Shown piece by piece: positions 1-5,667 of a DNA stretch of 9,830 nucleotides (the first letter of the stretch is position 1; every line of letters begins with the position of its first letter). The DNA lies in NCBI GenBank assembly GCA_964482585.1, contig CAYZYO010000087.1, positions 1 to 9,830 of the forward strand. Reading direction: 5' to 3'. The DNA is from CAYZYO01 sp964482585. GTDB lineage: Bacteria; Bacillota; Syntrophomonadia; Syntrophomonadales; Syntrophomonadaceae. The translations under genes were made by a program, and so were the position numbers. Under the pieces are notes generated by a model. That model was not told the origin of the DNA, did no database searches, and saw only the letters and a program-made list of their open reading frames with translations.

Positions 1-70
1 GCGACTGAAGTCGCCTATACGGTTCTATCCGGTTGCTGCGGTCTTCCCCAGACCAATGCGTGGCCCAAAT
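1..70 (+). mobile_element. 3' end of a group II intron (3' part of domain V plus domain VI), truncated by the window edge
   Basis: The first 25 bases have the form of the distal part of group II intron domain V. There is a 5-bp upper helix (GCGAC 1-5, GTCGC 10-14) capped by TGAA, then a short TA bulge near 16-17, then TACGGTTC at 18-25, which is the conserved 3' strand of the lower domain V helix. A second hairpin follows that fits domain VI: GGTT 31-34 with GGCC 62-65 (G-U pairs allowed), GC 35-36 with GT 60-61, GC 38-39 with GC 58-59, and GGTCT 40-44 with AGACC 50-54 around a TCCCC loop. AAT at 55-57 is unpaired on the 3' side, where the branch-point adenosine is expected. The intron 3' boundary would lie at about 66-71 and cannot be fixed exactly. 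The complementary domain V strand (GAGCCGTA-like) and any reverse transcriptase/maturase gene would lie before position 1. This rests on structure and motif recognition, not on an alignment. Confidence 0.62.
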
Positions 71-327
71 TATCTAAGTAAGGTGATTGTATTAAGAGTT
101 TATTTTCTTACTAAATATTATTATACAATAATAATAGCCCGAAGATAGTTATATATTGAGAGTTTTGCATAATTAAAAAATTCGGCATGTCATTTTGAAC
201 ATTAGCGAAGAATCTTAAGATCCTTCGGCTTTGCCTCAGGATTACAGTACTAAAATATCTGTAATAAAAAAGCTAATTATAAAGAATTCTTAAATTTAGC
301 AATCAATTTAAATAGAAACGGTAGATG
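71..327. other. AT-rich intergenic stretch with repeat remnants, no gene seen
   Basis: No convincing coding region is present here. The stretch holds an AT-only hairpin (ATTATTAT 117-124 and ATAATAAT 128-135), one end of the MITE-like family from 155, and a degenerate palindromic repeat at 188-247. From 248 to 327 it is plain AT-rich sequence leading into the promoter of the next gene. In Bacillus the neighbour upstream of ynbB is hflX. Here intron and repeat debris sits in that place. Confidence 0.6.
155..247. repeat. Partial copy of the MITE-like element with attached palindromic repeat
   Basis: Bases 155-174 (ATTGAGAGTTTTGCATAATT) match, in inverted orientation, the right end of the element at 2182-2320, with one substitution (G for A after the TTTT run). 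Both copies continue with an A-run and later share AGCGAAGAAT. In this copy that motif (204-213) lies in a hairpin-like palindrome at 188-247 centred on CTTAAG (214-219), with AGCGAAGAATCTT on one side and AAGATCCTTCGGCT on the other. No second terminal repeat was found before 450, so the copy appears truncated or diverged. The palindrome resembles the dispersed 'tctgagc...agcgaagaatct' type repeats common in clostridial genomes; that comparison is from memory. Confidence 0.6.
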
Positions 328-356
328 TTGACAGTATTAAAAAATAAAAATATTAT
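328..356 (+). promoter_or_regulatory. Sigma-A promoter upstream of the ynbB-like gene
   Basis: TTGACA (328-333), a 17-nt spacer and TATTAT (351-356) make an almost perfect housekeeping promoter. Transcription would begin near 363, giving a 5' leader of about 88 nt before the start codon at 451. No other promoter this good was seen between here and glnA, so it may also serve the DUF456 gene. Confidence 0.75.
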
Positions 357-362
357 AGTAAA

Positions 363-450
363 AGTGAAGCTATAAAGGTGCAAAATAGCCGGTTTAGAAC
401 AAAGGGACGGGCAGCTCAGCCCCCACTATTGAAAGCGGTGTAACAGATAA
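363..450 (+). promoter_or_regulatory. 5' leader with two small hairpins and a weak ribosome binding site
   Basis: The predicted leader contains GCTAT 369-373 pairing with ATAGC 385-389 and a GC-rich hairpin, GGGC 409-412 with GCCC 419-422 around AGCTCA. It is much more GC-rich than the flanking DNA. The only Shine-Dalgarno-like sequence is GGTG at 437-440, 10 nt before ATG. I do not recognise a known riboswitch. Whether the leader is regulatory is an open inference. Confidence 0.3.
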
Positions 451-1683
451 ATGGATGCTATAAATATTATTGAACAGGCAGAAGAAAAAATTTCAGGAAT
501 TTACCAAAAGTTTGAACAAGTTGCATACCAGAATCAGATTAAGGTTATTAATGCTTTTAAAGAGCACCGGGTCAGGGATTTTCATTTTAGTCCATCTTCT
601 GGTTATGGATATGGAGATACCGGAAGAGACCTGCTTGAAGATATCTATGCGAAAATCTTTTTAACGGAGGATGCCTTGGTCCGTTCCCAAATTGTATCCG
701 GGACCCATGCCATATCTGCCTGCCTTTTTGGACTTCTGGAAGCTGGAGATGAATTAATATCTATTACTGGAAGCCCTTATGATACCTTAGGGATGGTCAT
801 AGGTAAAAACCAAAGTATTAAAGGTACATTGATAGATAAAGGGATAAGATACAGAGAGGTTCCCCTGGATCGAAATGGGCATCCGGATTTTGTAAATATT
901 GCTGATGCGGTATCAGCAGATACCCGCATGGTAATGATTCAACGCTCTCGAGGCTATAATTTGCGGCCTTCACTACATATTGAAACAATTACTGGTTTGC
1001 TTAAGGTTGTTAAAGAAAAAAATCCAGCAACAATTGTATTCGTGGATAATTGTTATGGCGAGTTTACTGATATCAGGGAACCTGGTGAATTAGGTGCAGA
1101 TATTATAGCCGGCTCTCTTATTAAGAATCCTGGTGGAGGGTTAGCACCCAGTGGCGGATATATTGCTGGTAAAAAGGATCTTATTGAACAGATATCATAT
1201 CATATAACTGCTCCGGGACTGGGTAAGGAAATTGGTGCTACCTTAATTAACAAAACCTATATATACCAGGGGCTGTTTTTAGCACCCCATGTTGTATTAC
1301 AGGCCTTAAAAGGAGCATGTCTGCTTTCCTGTATTTTTGCCAGATATGGATATAATGTATTTCCGAAATGGGATGAGCCGCGGGCTGATATTGTGCAGGT
1401 TATAGAGTTTCAGGATGCCGAAGAGGTTTTAAGGTTTTGCCAGATAATCCAGTCCAATTCTCCGATTGATAGTGATGTAACCCTGGAATATGCCCATTTA
1501 CCAGGATATGATGATAAAATAGTAATGGCAGCAGGAACATTTATACAGGGATCTTCTATTGAGATGTCATGTGATGCCCCGATGCGATATCCCTACTGCG
1601 CTTTTATCCAGGGTGGATTAACCTATGAACATTATCGCTATGTAATAGAAAAAATTGTTGATAGATTAATTCTGCATAAATAA
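451..1683 (+). CDS. ynbB: PLP-dependent methionine gamma-lyase family protein (aluminium-resistance/YnbB type)
   Basis: The product is a 410-residue fold-type I PLP enzyme of the family annotated as 'methionine gamma-lyase family protein' or 'aluminium resistance protein' (Bacillus YnbB), related to Cys/Met metabolism enzymes. The physiological substrate of the family is not well established. Visible motifs are SGTHA (83-87, cofactor phosphate-binding region), VDNCYGEF (198-205, with Asp199 likely contacting the PLP ring nitrogen) and GSLIKNPGGG (221-230), where Lys225 is the probable Schiff-base lysine. The glycine-rich APSGGYIAG follows directly. The length is normal for the family. ATG 451 is the first possible start because an in-frame TAA lies directly before it (448-450). 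The only SD-like sequence is GGTG at 437-440. In Firmicutes this gene commonly lies just upstream of glnR/glnA, and glnA is two genes downstream here. It has its own strong promoter at 328-356. Confidence 0.9.
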   Translation: MDAINIIEQAEEKISGIYQKFEQVAYQNQIKVINAFKEHRVRDFHFSPSSGYGYGDTGRDLLEDIYAKIFLTEDALVRSQIVSGTHAISACLFGLLEAGDELISITGSPYDTLGMVIGKNQSIKGTLIDKGIRYREVPLDRNGHPDFVNIADAVSADTRMVMIQRSRGYNLRPSLHIETITGLLKVVKEKNPATIVFVDNCYGEFTDIREPGELGADIIAGSLIKNPGGGLAPSGGYIAGKKDLIEQISYHITAPGLGKEIGATLINKTYIYQGLFLAPHVVLQALKGACLLSCIFARYGYNVFPKWDEPRADIVQVIEFQDAEEVLRFCQIIQSNSPIDSDVTLEYAHLPGYDDKIVMAAGTFIQGSSIEMSCDAPMRYPYCAFIQGGLTYEHYRYVIEKIVDRLILHK

Positions 1684-1690
1684 GTTGAAG

Positions 1691-1700
1691 GGTGGGGGAG
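1691..1700 (+). promoter_or_regulatory. Purine-rich ribosome binding site favouring ATG 1704
   Basis: GGTGGGGGAG lies just before ATAATG. It contains the in-frame GTG at 1692, but that codon sits inside the SD tract and lacks a well-spaced SD of its own. ATG 1704 is the better start: the GGTGG part is 8 nt away and the GGAG part 3 nt. Confidence 0.5.
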
Positions 1701-1703
1701 ATA

Positions 1704-2183
1704 ATGGAGCTTCTTGTTTTAATTATAATTTTTATTATTATTCTATTAGGTGTGGCCGGGACAGTAGTACCGTTGGTGCCAGGGATTCCATTGATATTTA
1801 TTGCTATTGCTGCTTACGGGTGGTATGAGGGTTTTAATACTATTTCGGTAAACTATATTGTTTTTTTAGCAGGGTTAACTATTCTTTCAATGTTAATTGA
1901 TTACCTTTCAACTGTAATGGGAGCCAAATTATTTGGATCGAGTAGAAAAGGTATATGGGGCGCGTTTATCGGTACTTTTATTGGCTTGTTTATTTTTCCA
2001 CCTTTAGGAATACTTTTGGGTCCATGGCTGGGTGCTGTGATAGGAGAATATATTGAGCTTAATGACTGGAATAAAGCGTTTAAAGTCGGTATTGGCACAG
2101 TAGTTGGTCTATTCTCGGGAATAATTTTTAAGCTGATTTTAGCTGTGGTTATTATGGTATCCTTTATTGTAGTCGTATTTTAA
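1704..2183 (+). CDS. DUF456 family small membrane protein
   Basis: The product is a 159-residue, very hydrophobic protein of the DUF456 family, of unknown function, presumably in the cytoplasmic membrane. Likely membrane segments are residues 3-40 (two spans broken by a Pro/Gly-rich VVPLVPGIPL loop), 49-68, about 84-117 and 128-157. The 84-117 part is rich in small residues with repeated G-x3-G spacing (GAFIGTFIG, GPWLGAVIG), the hallmark of this family. A short basic stretch, GSSRKG (78-83), precedes it. A GTG at 1692 is in frame and would add four residues; ATG 1704 fits the ribosome binding site better. The gene starts 20 nt after the ynbB-like stop and is probably co-transcribed with it. 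Its TAA stop (2181-2183) overlaps the first bases of a MITE-like element, so the original 3' end may have been altered by insertion. Confidence 0.85.
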   Translation: MELLVLIIIFIIILLGVAGTVVPLVPGIPLIFIAIAAYGWYEGFNTISVNYIVFLAGLTILSMLIDYLSTVMGAKLFGSSRKGIWGAFIGTFIGLFIFPPLGILLGPWLGAVIGEYIELNDWNKAFKVGIGTVVGLFSGIIFKLILAVVIMVSFIVVVF

Positions 2184-2320
2184 TTGAGAGTTTTGCCTTC
2201 TTGCATCGTAGAGGAGACTTAGTCTCGGCTTGATTTCCATCATAAAGACAAAACCAAACGAGCTAAACATTCTTCGCTTAGGCTCAGAACAGGTTTTTGA
2301 ATTATGTAAAACTCTCAATT
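2182..2320. mobile_element. 139-bp MITE-like element with 13-bp perfect terminal inverted repeats
   Basis: AATTGAGAGTTTT (2182-2194) is exactly inverted at AAAACTCTCAATT (2308-2320). The interior has no plausible gene. It holds a small palindrome GAGACTTAGTCTC and, read on the minus strand, TCTGAGCC then AGCGAAGAAT, the same motif found in the partial copy at 155-247. Small size, terminal inverted repeats and a second related copy in the same window point to a non-autonomous transposable or mobilised repeat. I could not define a clear target-site duplication. The element separates DUF456 from glnA and contributes bases to the DUF456 stop codon. Confidence 0.75.
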
Positions 2321-2332
2321 GATAAATATCAA
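2319..2332. promoter_or_regulatory. Small dyad upstream of glnA
   Basis: TTGAT (2319-2323) and ATCAA (2328-2332) form a perfect 5-4-5 dyad at the right edge of the MITE-like element, 59 nt before the glnA start. It could be an operator or chance in AT-rich DNA. No GlnR-type box (TGTnA-N7-TnACA) and no convincing promoter was found in 2321-2390. Confidence 0.2.
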
Positions 2333-2390
2333 TCAATATGATAACCTTATTTAGTTATTTAACTGTATTACATAAGCTTGGAGGGCTATT

Positions 2391-3719
2391 ATGGATAAAG
2401 AATATATCTTGAGAAAGGCTCATGAAGAAGACGTACAATTCATCAGGCTGCAGTTTACTGATATACTTGGGGTTATGAAAAGCATATCGATTACCTTTGA
2501 CCAACTGGAAAAAGCTATTGATGGAGAATTAATGTTTGATGGTTCTTCAATTGAAGGTTTTGTTCGTATTGAAGAATCAGATATGTATTTAAAACCTGAC
2601 TTAAATACCTTTCTGATTCTTCCCTGGGTAAGTCCCAAAGTTAGCGGGAAAACCGCCAGGCTGATTTGTGATATTTATGATTCGGATAATAAGCCATTTA
2701 TTGGGTCCCCGCGCTATGTTCTACAAAAGGTCTTAAAAGAGGCTGAAGATTTAGGCTTTGACATGTATGTTGGACCTGAACCGGAGTTTTTTATGTTTCA
2801 TGTAGACGAAAAAGGGATACCTACTCTGGAAACTAACGATAAAGCCAGTTATTTTGACCTTCCTCCGGTAGATAAGGGAGAAGATGCGCGCAAAGATATG
2901 GTTCAGACTTTGCAAAACATGGGATTTGAAATAGAAGCAGCCCATCACGAAGTAGCTCCGGGACAGCATGAAATAGATTTTAAATATGAAAAAGCATTGA
3001 AAACCGCTGATAATATTGTCACTTTTAGAATTGTTGTCAGGACTGTTGCCCAGTGTCATGGATTACATGCTACCTTTATGCCTAAGCCTATATATGGTAT
3101 AGCCGGTTCCGGCATGCATCTGCATATCTCTTTATTTGACGGTGACAGCAACGTATTCTATGATCCACAAAAGGAAGATGGGCTAAGTGATACCTGTTGC
3201 TATTTTATTGCCGGGATCATAAAGCATGCCAAAGCGATATCAGCAATCACCAGTCCTACAGTAAATTCCTACAAGCGATTGGTACCAGGATACGAAGCAC
3301 CGGTTTACATTGCCTGGTCATACCGCAACCGTAGTCCGTTAATAAGAATACCAGCCCGCCGTGAAATCGGAACCAGAATTGAAGTTCGCAATCCTGATCC
3401 TACCTGTAATCCTTACCTGGGCCTGGCAGTAATTCTTAAGGCCGGTTTGGATGGTATAAAAAATAAAATTGAACCCCCGGCTCCAGTTGAACAGAATATA
3501 TACGAAATGGATCTAGCTACCAGAAGGATTAATAATATTGAATCATTACCAGAGAATCTATATGAAGCAATCAATGAGTTAACACTTGATGAGGTCATTA
3601 AAGAAGCCCTGGGAGAACACGTTTATTCCCGGTTTGTCCTGGCTAAAATAAAGGAGTGGGAGAACTACAGTTCAAAGGTATACGAGTGGGAGATAAGCGA
3701 ATACCTGGAGAAGTTTTAA
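2391..3719 (+). CDS. glnA: Glutamine synthetase, type I (Firmicutes I-alpha form)
   Basis: ATP-dependent ligation of ammonia to glutamate in the cytosol, the central ammonium assimilation step; family members are dodecamers. The 442-residue protein has an N-terminal beta-grasp domain (about 1-100) and a catalytic domain. Visible motifs are DGSSIEGF (50-57), GPEPEF (128-133; metal-binding Glu130 and Glu132), HHEVAPGQHEIDF (185-197; Glu187 and Glu194), GSGMHLH (239-245; His243), NSYKRLVPGYEAP (292-304; Glu302 in the active-site flap), NRSPLIRIP (313-321) and EVRNPDP (331-337). Arg59 in FVRIEESD corresponds to Bacillus subtilis Arg62, which mediates glutamine feedback inhibition. The sequence is short and has NIYEMD (369-374) where adenylylated enzymes carry a Tyr-containing site, so regulation by adenylylation is unlikely. 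SD GGAGGG (2380-2385) sits 5 nt before ATG. No glnR lies beside it, unlike in Bacillus. Confidence 0.97.
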   Translation: MDKEYILRKAHEEDVQFIRLQFTDILGVMKSISITFDQLEKAIDGELMFDGSSIEGFVRIEESDMYLKPDLNTFLILPWVSPKVSGKTARLICDIYDSDNKPFIGSPRYVLQKVLKEAEDLGFDMYVGPEPEFFMFHVDEKGIPTLETNDKASYFDLPPVDKGEDARKDMVQTLQNMGFEIEAAHHEVAPGQHEIDFKYEKALKTADNIVTFRIVVRTVAQCHGLHATFMPKPIYGIAGSGMHLHISLFDGDSNVFYDPQKEDGLSDTCCYFIAGIIKHAKAISAITSPTVNSYKRLVPGYEAPVYIAWSYRNRSPLIRIPARREIGTRIEVRNPDPTCNPYLGLAVILKAGLDGIKNKIEPPAPVEQNIYEMDLATRRINNIESLPENLYEAINELTLDEVIKEALGEHVYSRFVLAKIKEWENYSSKVYEWEISEYLEKF

Positions 3720-3731
3720 TAATTAGATCAC

Positions 3732-3790
3732 TCAAATATAAAATGCCATTTTAGAAAAGACAGCTATCTAAAATGGCATTTTATATTTGA
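3732..3790. terminator. Perfect 24-bp stem hairpin, probable bidirectional terminator between glnA and lexA
   Basis: Bases 3732-3755 are exactly inverted at 3767-3790, with an 11-nt loop (3756-3766). The core is AAAATGCCATTTTAGA, flanked by A/T runs that give U-rich ends on either strand. It lies between the ends of the convergent glnA (3719) and lexA (3797) genes and begins 12 nt after the glnA stop, so it can end both transcripts. A stem this long with no mismatch is unusual. Confidence 0.85.
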
Positions 3791-3796
3791 CATCAA

Positions 3797-4414
3797 TTAT
3801 AACCTGCGAAGTAATCCGGAGACTTTTCCCGCTATTTGGACCCTCTCAACTATAAAAGGCTCCATCATGCTGTTTTCTGGCCTCAGTTCTATATAGCCAT
3901 CCCTTTTATAAAACCGCTTAACCGTAGCTTCATCTTCCAGTATTGCTACTACTATCTCACCATTGGCAGCATCAGCCTGCTGCCTGACAATAAGGTAATC
4001 CCCATCGAGTATGCCTGCTTCTATCATGCTGTCTCCTTTAACCTTAAGAATAAAATAGGTTCCCTGTCCGACAAAATCAGTTGGAACCGGAAAATAGTTT
4101 TCAATATTCTGTTCTGCTAGTATTGGTAAACCAGCCGCTACGTCACCAACTACAGGAAGAGAAATAGATTCACTTACTATTTCCGGGTCTTTCATATCAA
4201 CAAAAGTAAGTGCCCGGGGTTTGGTAGGATCTCTTTTTAAAAGCCCTTTTTCTTCGAGCTGCACCAATTGTGAATGTACTGAAGAACTCGATTTTAAACC
4301 TACTGCCTGACCGATTTCCCTTACAGATGGGGGATATCCTTTGGTCTGTATTTCTTTTTTTATGAAATCAAGTATAAGTTTTTGCCTTTCAGTCAAGTTC
4401 AATTCCTTACTCAT
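3797..4414 (-). CDS. lexA: LexA, SOS-response repressor with autoproteolytic domain
   Basis: The product is a 205-residue transcriptional repressor of DNA-damage genes that cleaves itself when stimulated by RecA-ssDNA. The N-terminal winged helix-turn-helix spans about 1-68, with SVREIGQAVGLKSSSSVHSQ (30-49) as the recognition region. The hinge carries the Ala94-Gly95 cleavage site (GDVAAGLP). The peptidase domain has the nucleophile Ser129 in KGDSM and the general-base Lys166 in EATVKRF. An in-frame TTG at 4421-4423 would add three residues, but AGGGAGG (minus strand, 4430-4424) lies 9 nt before ATG 4414, which is therefore preferred. The gene converges on glnA. Its upstream region holds an extended -10 promoter overlapped by LexA-type boxes, indicating autorepression. 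Confidence 0.97.
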   Translation of the reverse strand: MSKELNLTERQKLILDFIKKEIQTKGYPPSVREIGQAVGLKSSSSVHSQLVQLEEKGLLKRDPTKPRALTFVDMKDPEIVSESISLPVVGDVAAGLPILAEQNIENYFPVPTDFVGQGTYFILKVKGDSMIEAGILDGDYLIVRQQADAANGEIVVAILEDEATVKRFYKRDGYIELRPENSMMEPFIVERVQIAGKVSGLLRRL

Positions 4415-4423
4415 AAAACCCAA

Positions 4424-4430
4424 CCTCCCT
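4424..4430 (-). promoter_or_regulatory. lexA ribosome binding site
   Basis: AGGGAGG on the minus strand is 9 nt from ATG 4414 and directly abuts the in-frame TTG at 4423-4421. It thus selects the ATG as the start of LexA. Confidence 0.8.
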
Positions 4431-4443
4431 CATGTTTGATTGC

Positions 4444-4460
4444 ATTATAACATATGTTTA
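4444..4460 (-). promoter_or_regulatory. lexA extended -10 promoter overlapped by LexA box 1
   Basis: On the minus strand TATGTTATAAT gives a perfect TATAAT (4449-4444) preceded by TG one base away, an extended -10. No good -35 is present, as expected for that promoter class. The palindrome AACATATGTT (4449-4458) overlaps it. This is the AAC-N4-GTT core of the Gram-positive LexA box (CGAAC-N4-GTTCG) but lacks the outer G and C. LexA bound here would block RNA polymerase directly. Confidence 0.7.
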
Positions 4461-4466
4461 TGGTTT

Positions 4467-4480
4467 AAAACAGGTGTTCG
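4467..4480. promoter_or_regulatory. LexA box 2 upstream of lexA
   Basis: AAAAC-AGGT-GTTCG has a full GTTCG right half-site and an AAC left half, with the consensus spacing of 4. Its centre lies exactly 20 bp from the centre of box 1, about two helical turns, so two LexA dimers could bind on the same face of the DNA. Confidence 0.6.
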
Positions 4481-4741
4481 CATTTAAATGGGAAATATTT
4501 TACAAATGAAGCTATTTCTCAAACACTCTTGTTAAATAGTAAGATTTACTACTTCAGGATTAATATTTGGTACTATTTTTATACCTTTCATTCCTTCCTA
4601 TTTTGTGTTTTTGACAAGTGAGAAAATAGTTACAATTACAAGTTATTCTATAGGTTTAAGCGAATCCTAAACACTAAAAAGAATATATTAAGGAGTTATA
4701 TGATTATAATGCATTAATAAATAACTAATAAAAGTCTGGTA

Positions 4742-4755
4742 ACTGTATGTACAGT
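4742..4755. promoter_or_regulatory. Candidate operator dyad upstream of the ABC operon
   Basis: ACTGTA and TACAGT form a perfect 6-2-6 palindrome about 96 nt before the -10-like TATAAT at 4851. It does not match the LexA box. The cognate regulator is unknown and none is encoded next to the transporter. Confidence 0.3.
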
Positions 4756-4850
4756 ATCTGTATTGCGGAAGTCAGGGATATTTACATGTTATATCTGCTC
4801 CGGCCTATTTCCCCATTTTACAAAAAGGAACTATTGCGTGTGTATAGAAC

Positions 4851-4856
4851 TATAAT
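4851..4856 (+). promoter_or_regulatory. Possible -10 element of the ABC operon
   Basis: A perfect TATAAT lies 32 nt before the GTG start of the ATPase gene. No acceptable -35 is found at 16-18 nt spacing (for example GAACTA at 4828-4833), so the promoter would be weak or activator-dependent. Confidence 0.35.
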
Positions 4857-4873
4857 ATAGTTGATTTTAATAA

Positions 4874-4880
4874 AAGGAGA
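4874..4880 (+). promoter_or_regulatory. Ribosome binding site selecting GTG 4888
   Basis: AAGGAGA with GGAG at 4876-4879 sits 8 nt before GTG 4888. An upstream in-frame TTG at 4861 has no SD, and its reading would run through this site, so GTG is chosen as the start. Confidence 0.75.
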
Positions 4881-4887
4881 TATATCA

Positions 4888-5667
4888 GTGGATAATGTTT
4901 TAATAAGGACCAGCCAGCTGACGAAACGGTTCGGTTCGGCAGCAGTAGTTGATGGACTTGACCTGCAGGTAAAAAGCGGTGAAATATATGGTTTTTTGGG
5001 ACCCAATGGTGCTGGAAAGACTACTACCATTAAAATGCTTACAGGTCTTTTAGAACCCAGCCACGGTGAAGCTTATATCTGTGGGTATGATATAAACAAA
5101 GAGTCTTCAAAGGCTAAAGCCTTGATGGCTTATGTCCCGGACCAGCCAAAGATGTACGGTAAGCTGACCGCCCGGGAGTTTTTACTTTTGATATCAGACC
5201 TCTATCGTATACCCAGAAATATTTCCGGGGAAAGGACGGAACAGCTTTTAGTGATGTTTGGCTTAAAAGAGCGGGCAGATGAATTATTGGAGGGATATTC
5301 TCATGGTATGAGGCAAAAGGTGGTGCTGGCCTCAGCCTTGATTCACCAACCGCAGGTTATTCTGCTTGATGAACCTACTGTTGGCCTTGATCCTGCTAGT
5401 GCCCGTTTATTAAAGGATGTACTGCAGAAGATGGCCGCGATGGGAGCAGCCATCTTTGTTTCTACCCATATCCTGGAAATAGCTGAAAGAATGTGTAACC
5501 GGGTTGGTATTCTCAAAAATGGCAAGCTTATTGCCGAGGGCAGTCCAGAAGAGCTGCGCAGGAAAGTAGGGAATGAAGAGGAAAGCCTGGAAGATATCTT
5601 TTTGGAGCTTACCGGTGGAAATGAGAATGCTGACTTGATTAAAGGTCTGGATGAGGAGGGCATTTGA
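4888..5667 (+). CDS. ABC transporter ATP-binding protein (ABC-2/exporter type)
   Basis: The product is a 259-residue cytoplasmic ATPase that powers the membrane partner encoded next to it. Motifs in order are Walker A GPNGAGKTTT (38-47; Lys44), Q-loop glutamine in VPDQP (Gln86), a degenerate signature YSHGMRQK (137-144) in place of LSGGQ, Walker B VILLDEP (157-163; Asp161 and catalytic Glu162), D-loop GLDP (166-169) and H-loop His194 in STHI. The tail beyond about 225 is acidic. The YSHGM signature and the separate permease are typical of ABC-2 type exporters of the drug/bacteriocin/polysaccharide class, but the sequence does not reveal the substrate. The start is GTG 4888. The stop TGA (5665-5667) shares one base with the permease start, indicating translational coupling. 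Confidence 0.93.
   Translation: MDNVLIRTSQLTKRFGSAAVVDGLDLQVKSGEIYGFLGPNGAGKTTTIKMLTGLLEPSHGEAYICGYDINKESSKAKALMAYVPDQPKMYGKLTAREFLLLISDLYRIPRNISGERTEQLLVMFGLKERADELLEGYSHGMRQKVVLASALIHQPQVILLDEPTVGLDPASARLLKDVLQKMAAMGAAIFVSTHILEIAERMCNRVGILKNGKLIAEGSPEELRRKVGNEEESLEDIFLELTGGNENADLIKGLDEEGI

Larger units (their letters stand above)
4481..4887. other. Divergent intergenic region between lexA and the ABC operon
   Basis: About 400 nt of AT-rich sequence without a recognisable gene. It holds two perfect dyads, TAGTAA-GAT-TTACTA (4537-4551) and ACTGTA-TG-TACAGT (4742-4755), and a minimal ORF (ATG 4700, encoding MIIMH) behind a good AAGGAG. Close to the ABC gene it holds TATAAT (4851-4856), a possible -10 without a clear -35. 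The rest shows nothing I can name. Confidence 0.5.

Noticed and set aside
1..81. Open reading frame running from the left edge to TAA at 79-81
   Set aside because: The 26 residues resemble no protein tail I know, and the bases fit group II intron domains V-VI better.
2139..2336. Minus-strand 65-codon ORF across the MITE-like element
   Set aside because: It spans the element boundaries and the end of DUF456, has no SD of note and resembles no known protein.
4611..4639. TTGACA at 4611-4616 as a promoter -35
   Set aside because: The base positions 16-18 nt downstream (AATTAC region) are poor -10 matches. The better TACAAT at 4631 is only 14 nt away.
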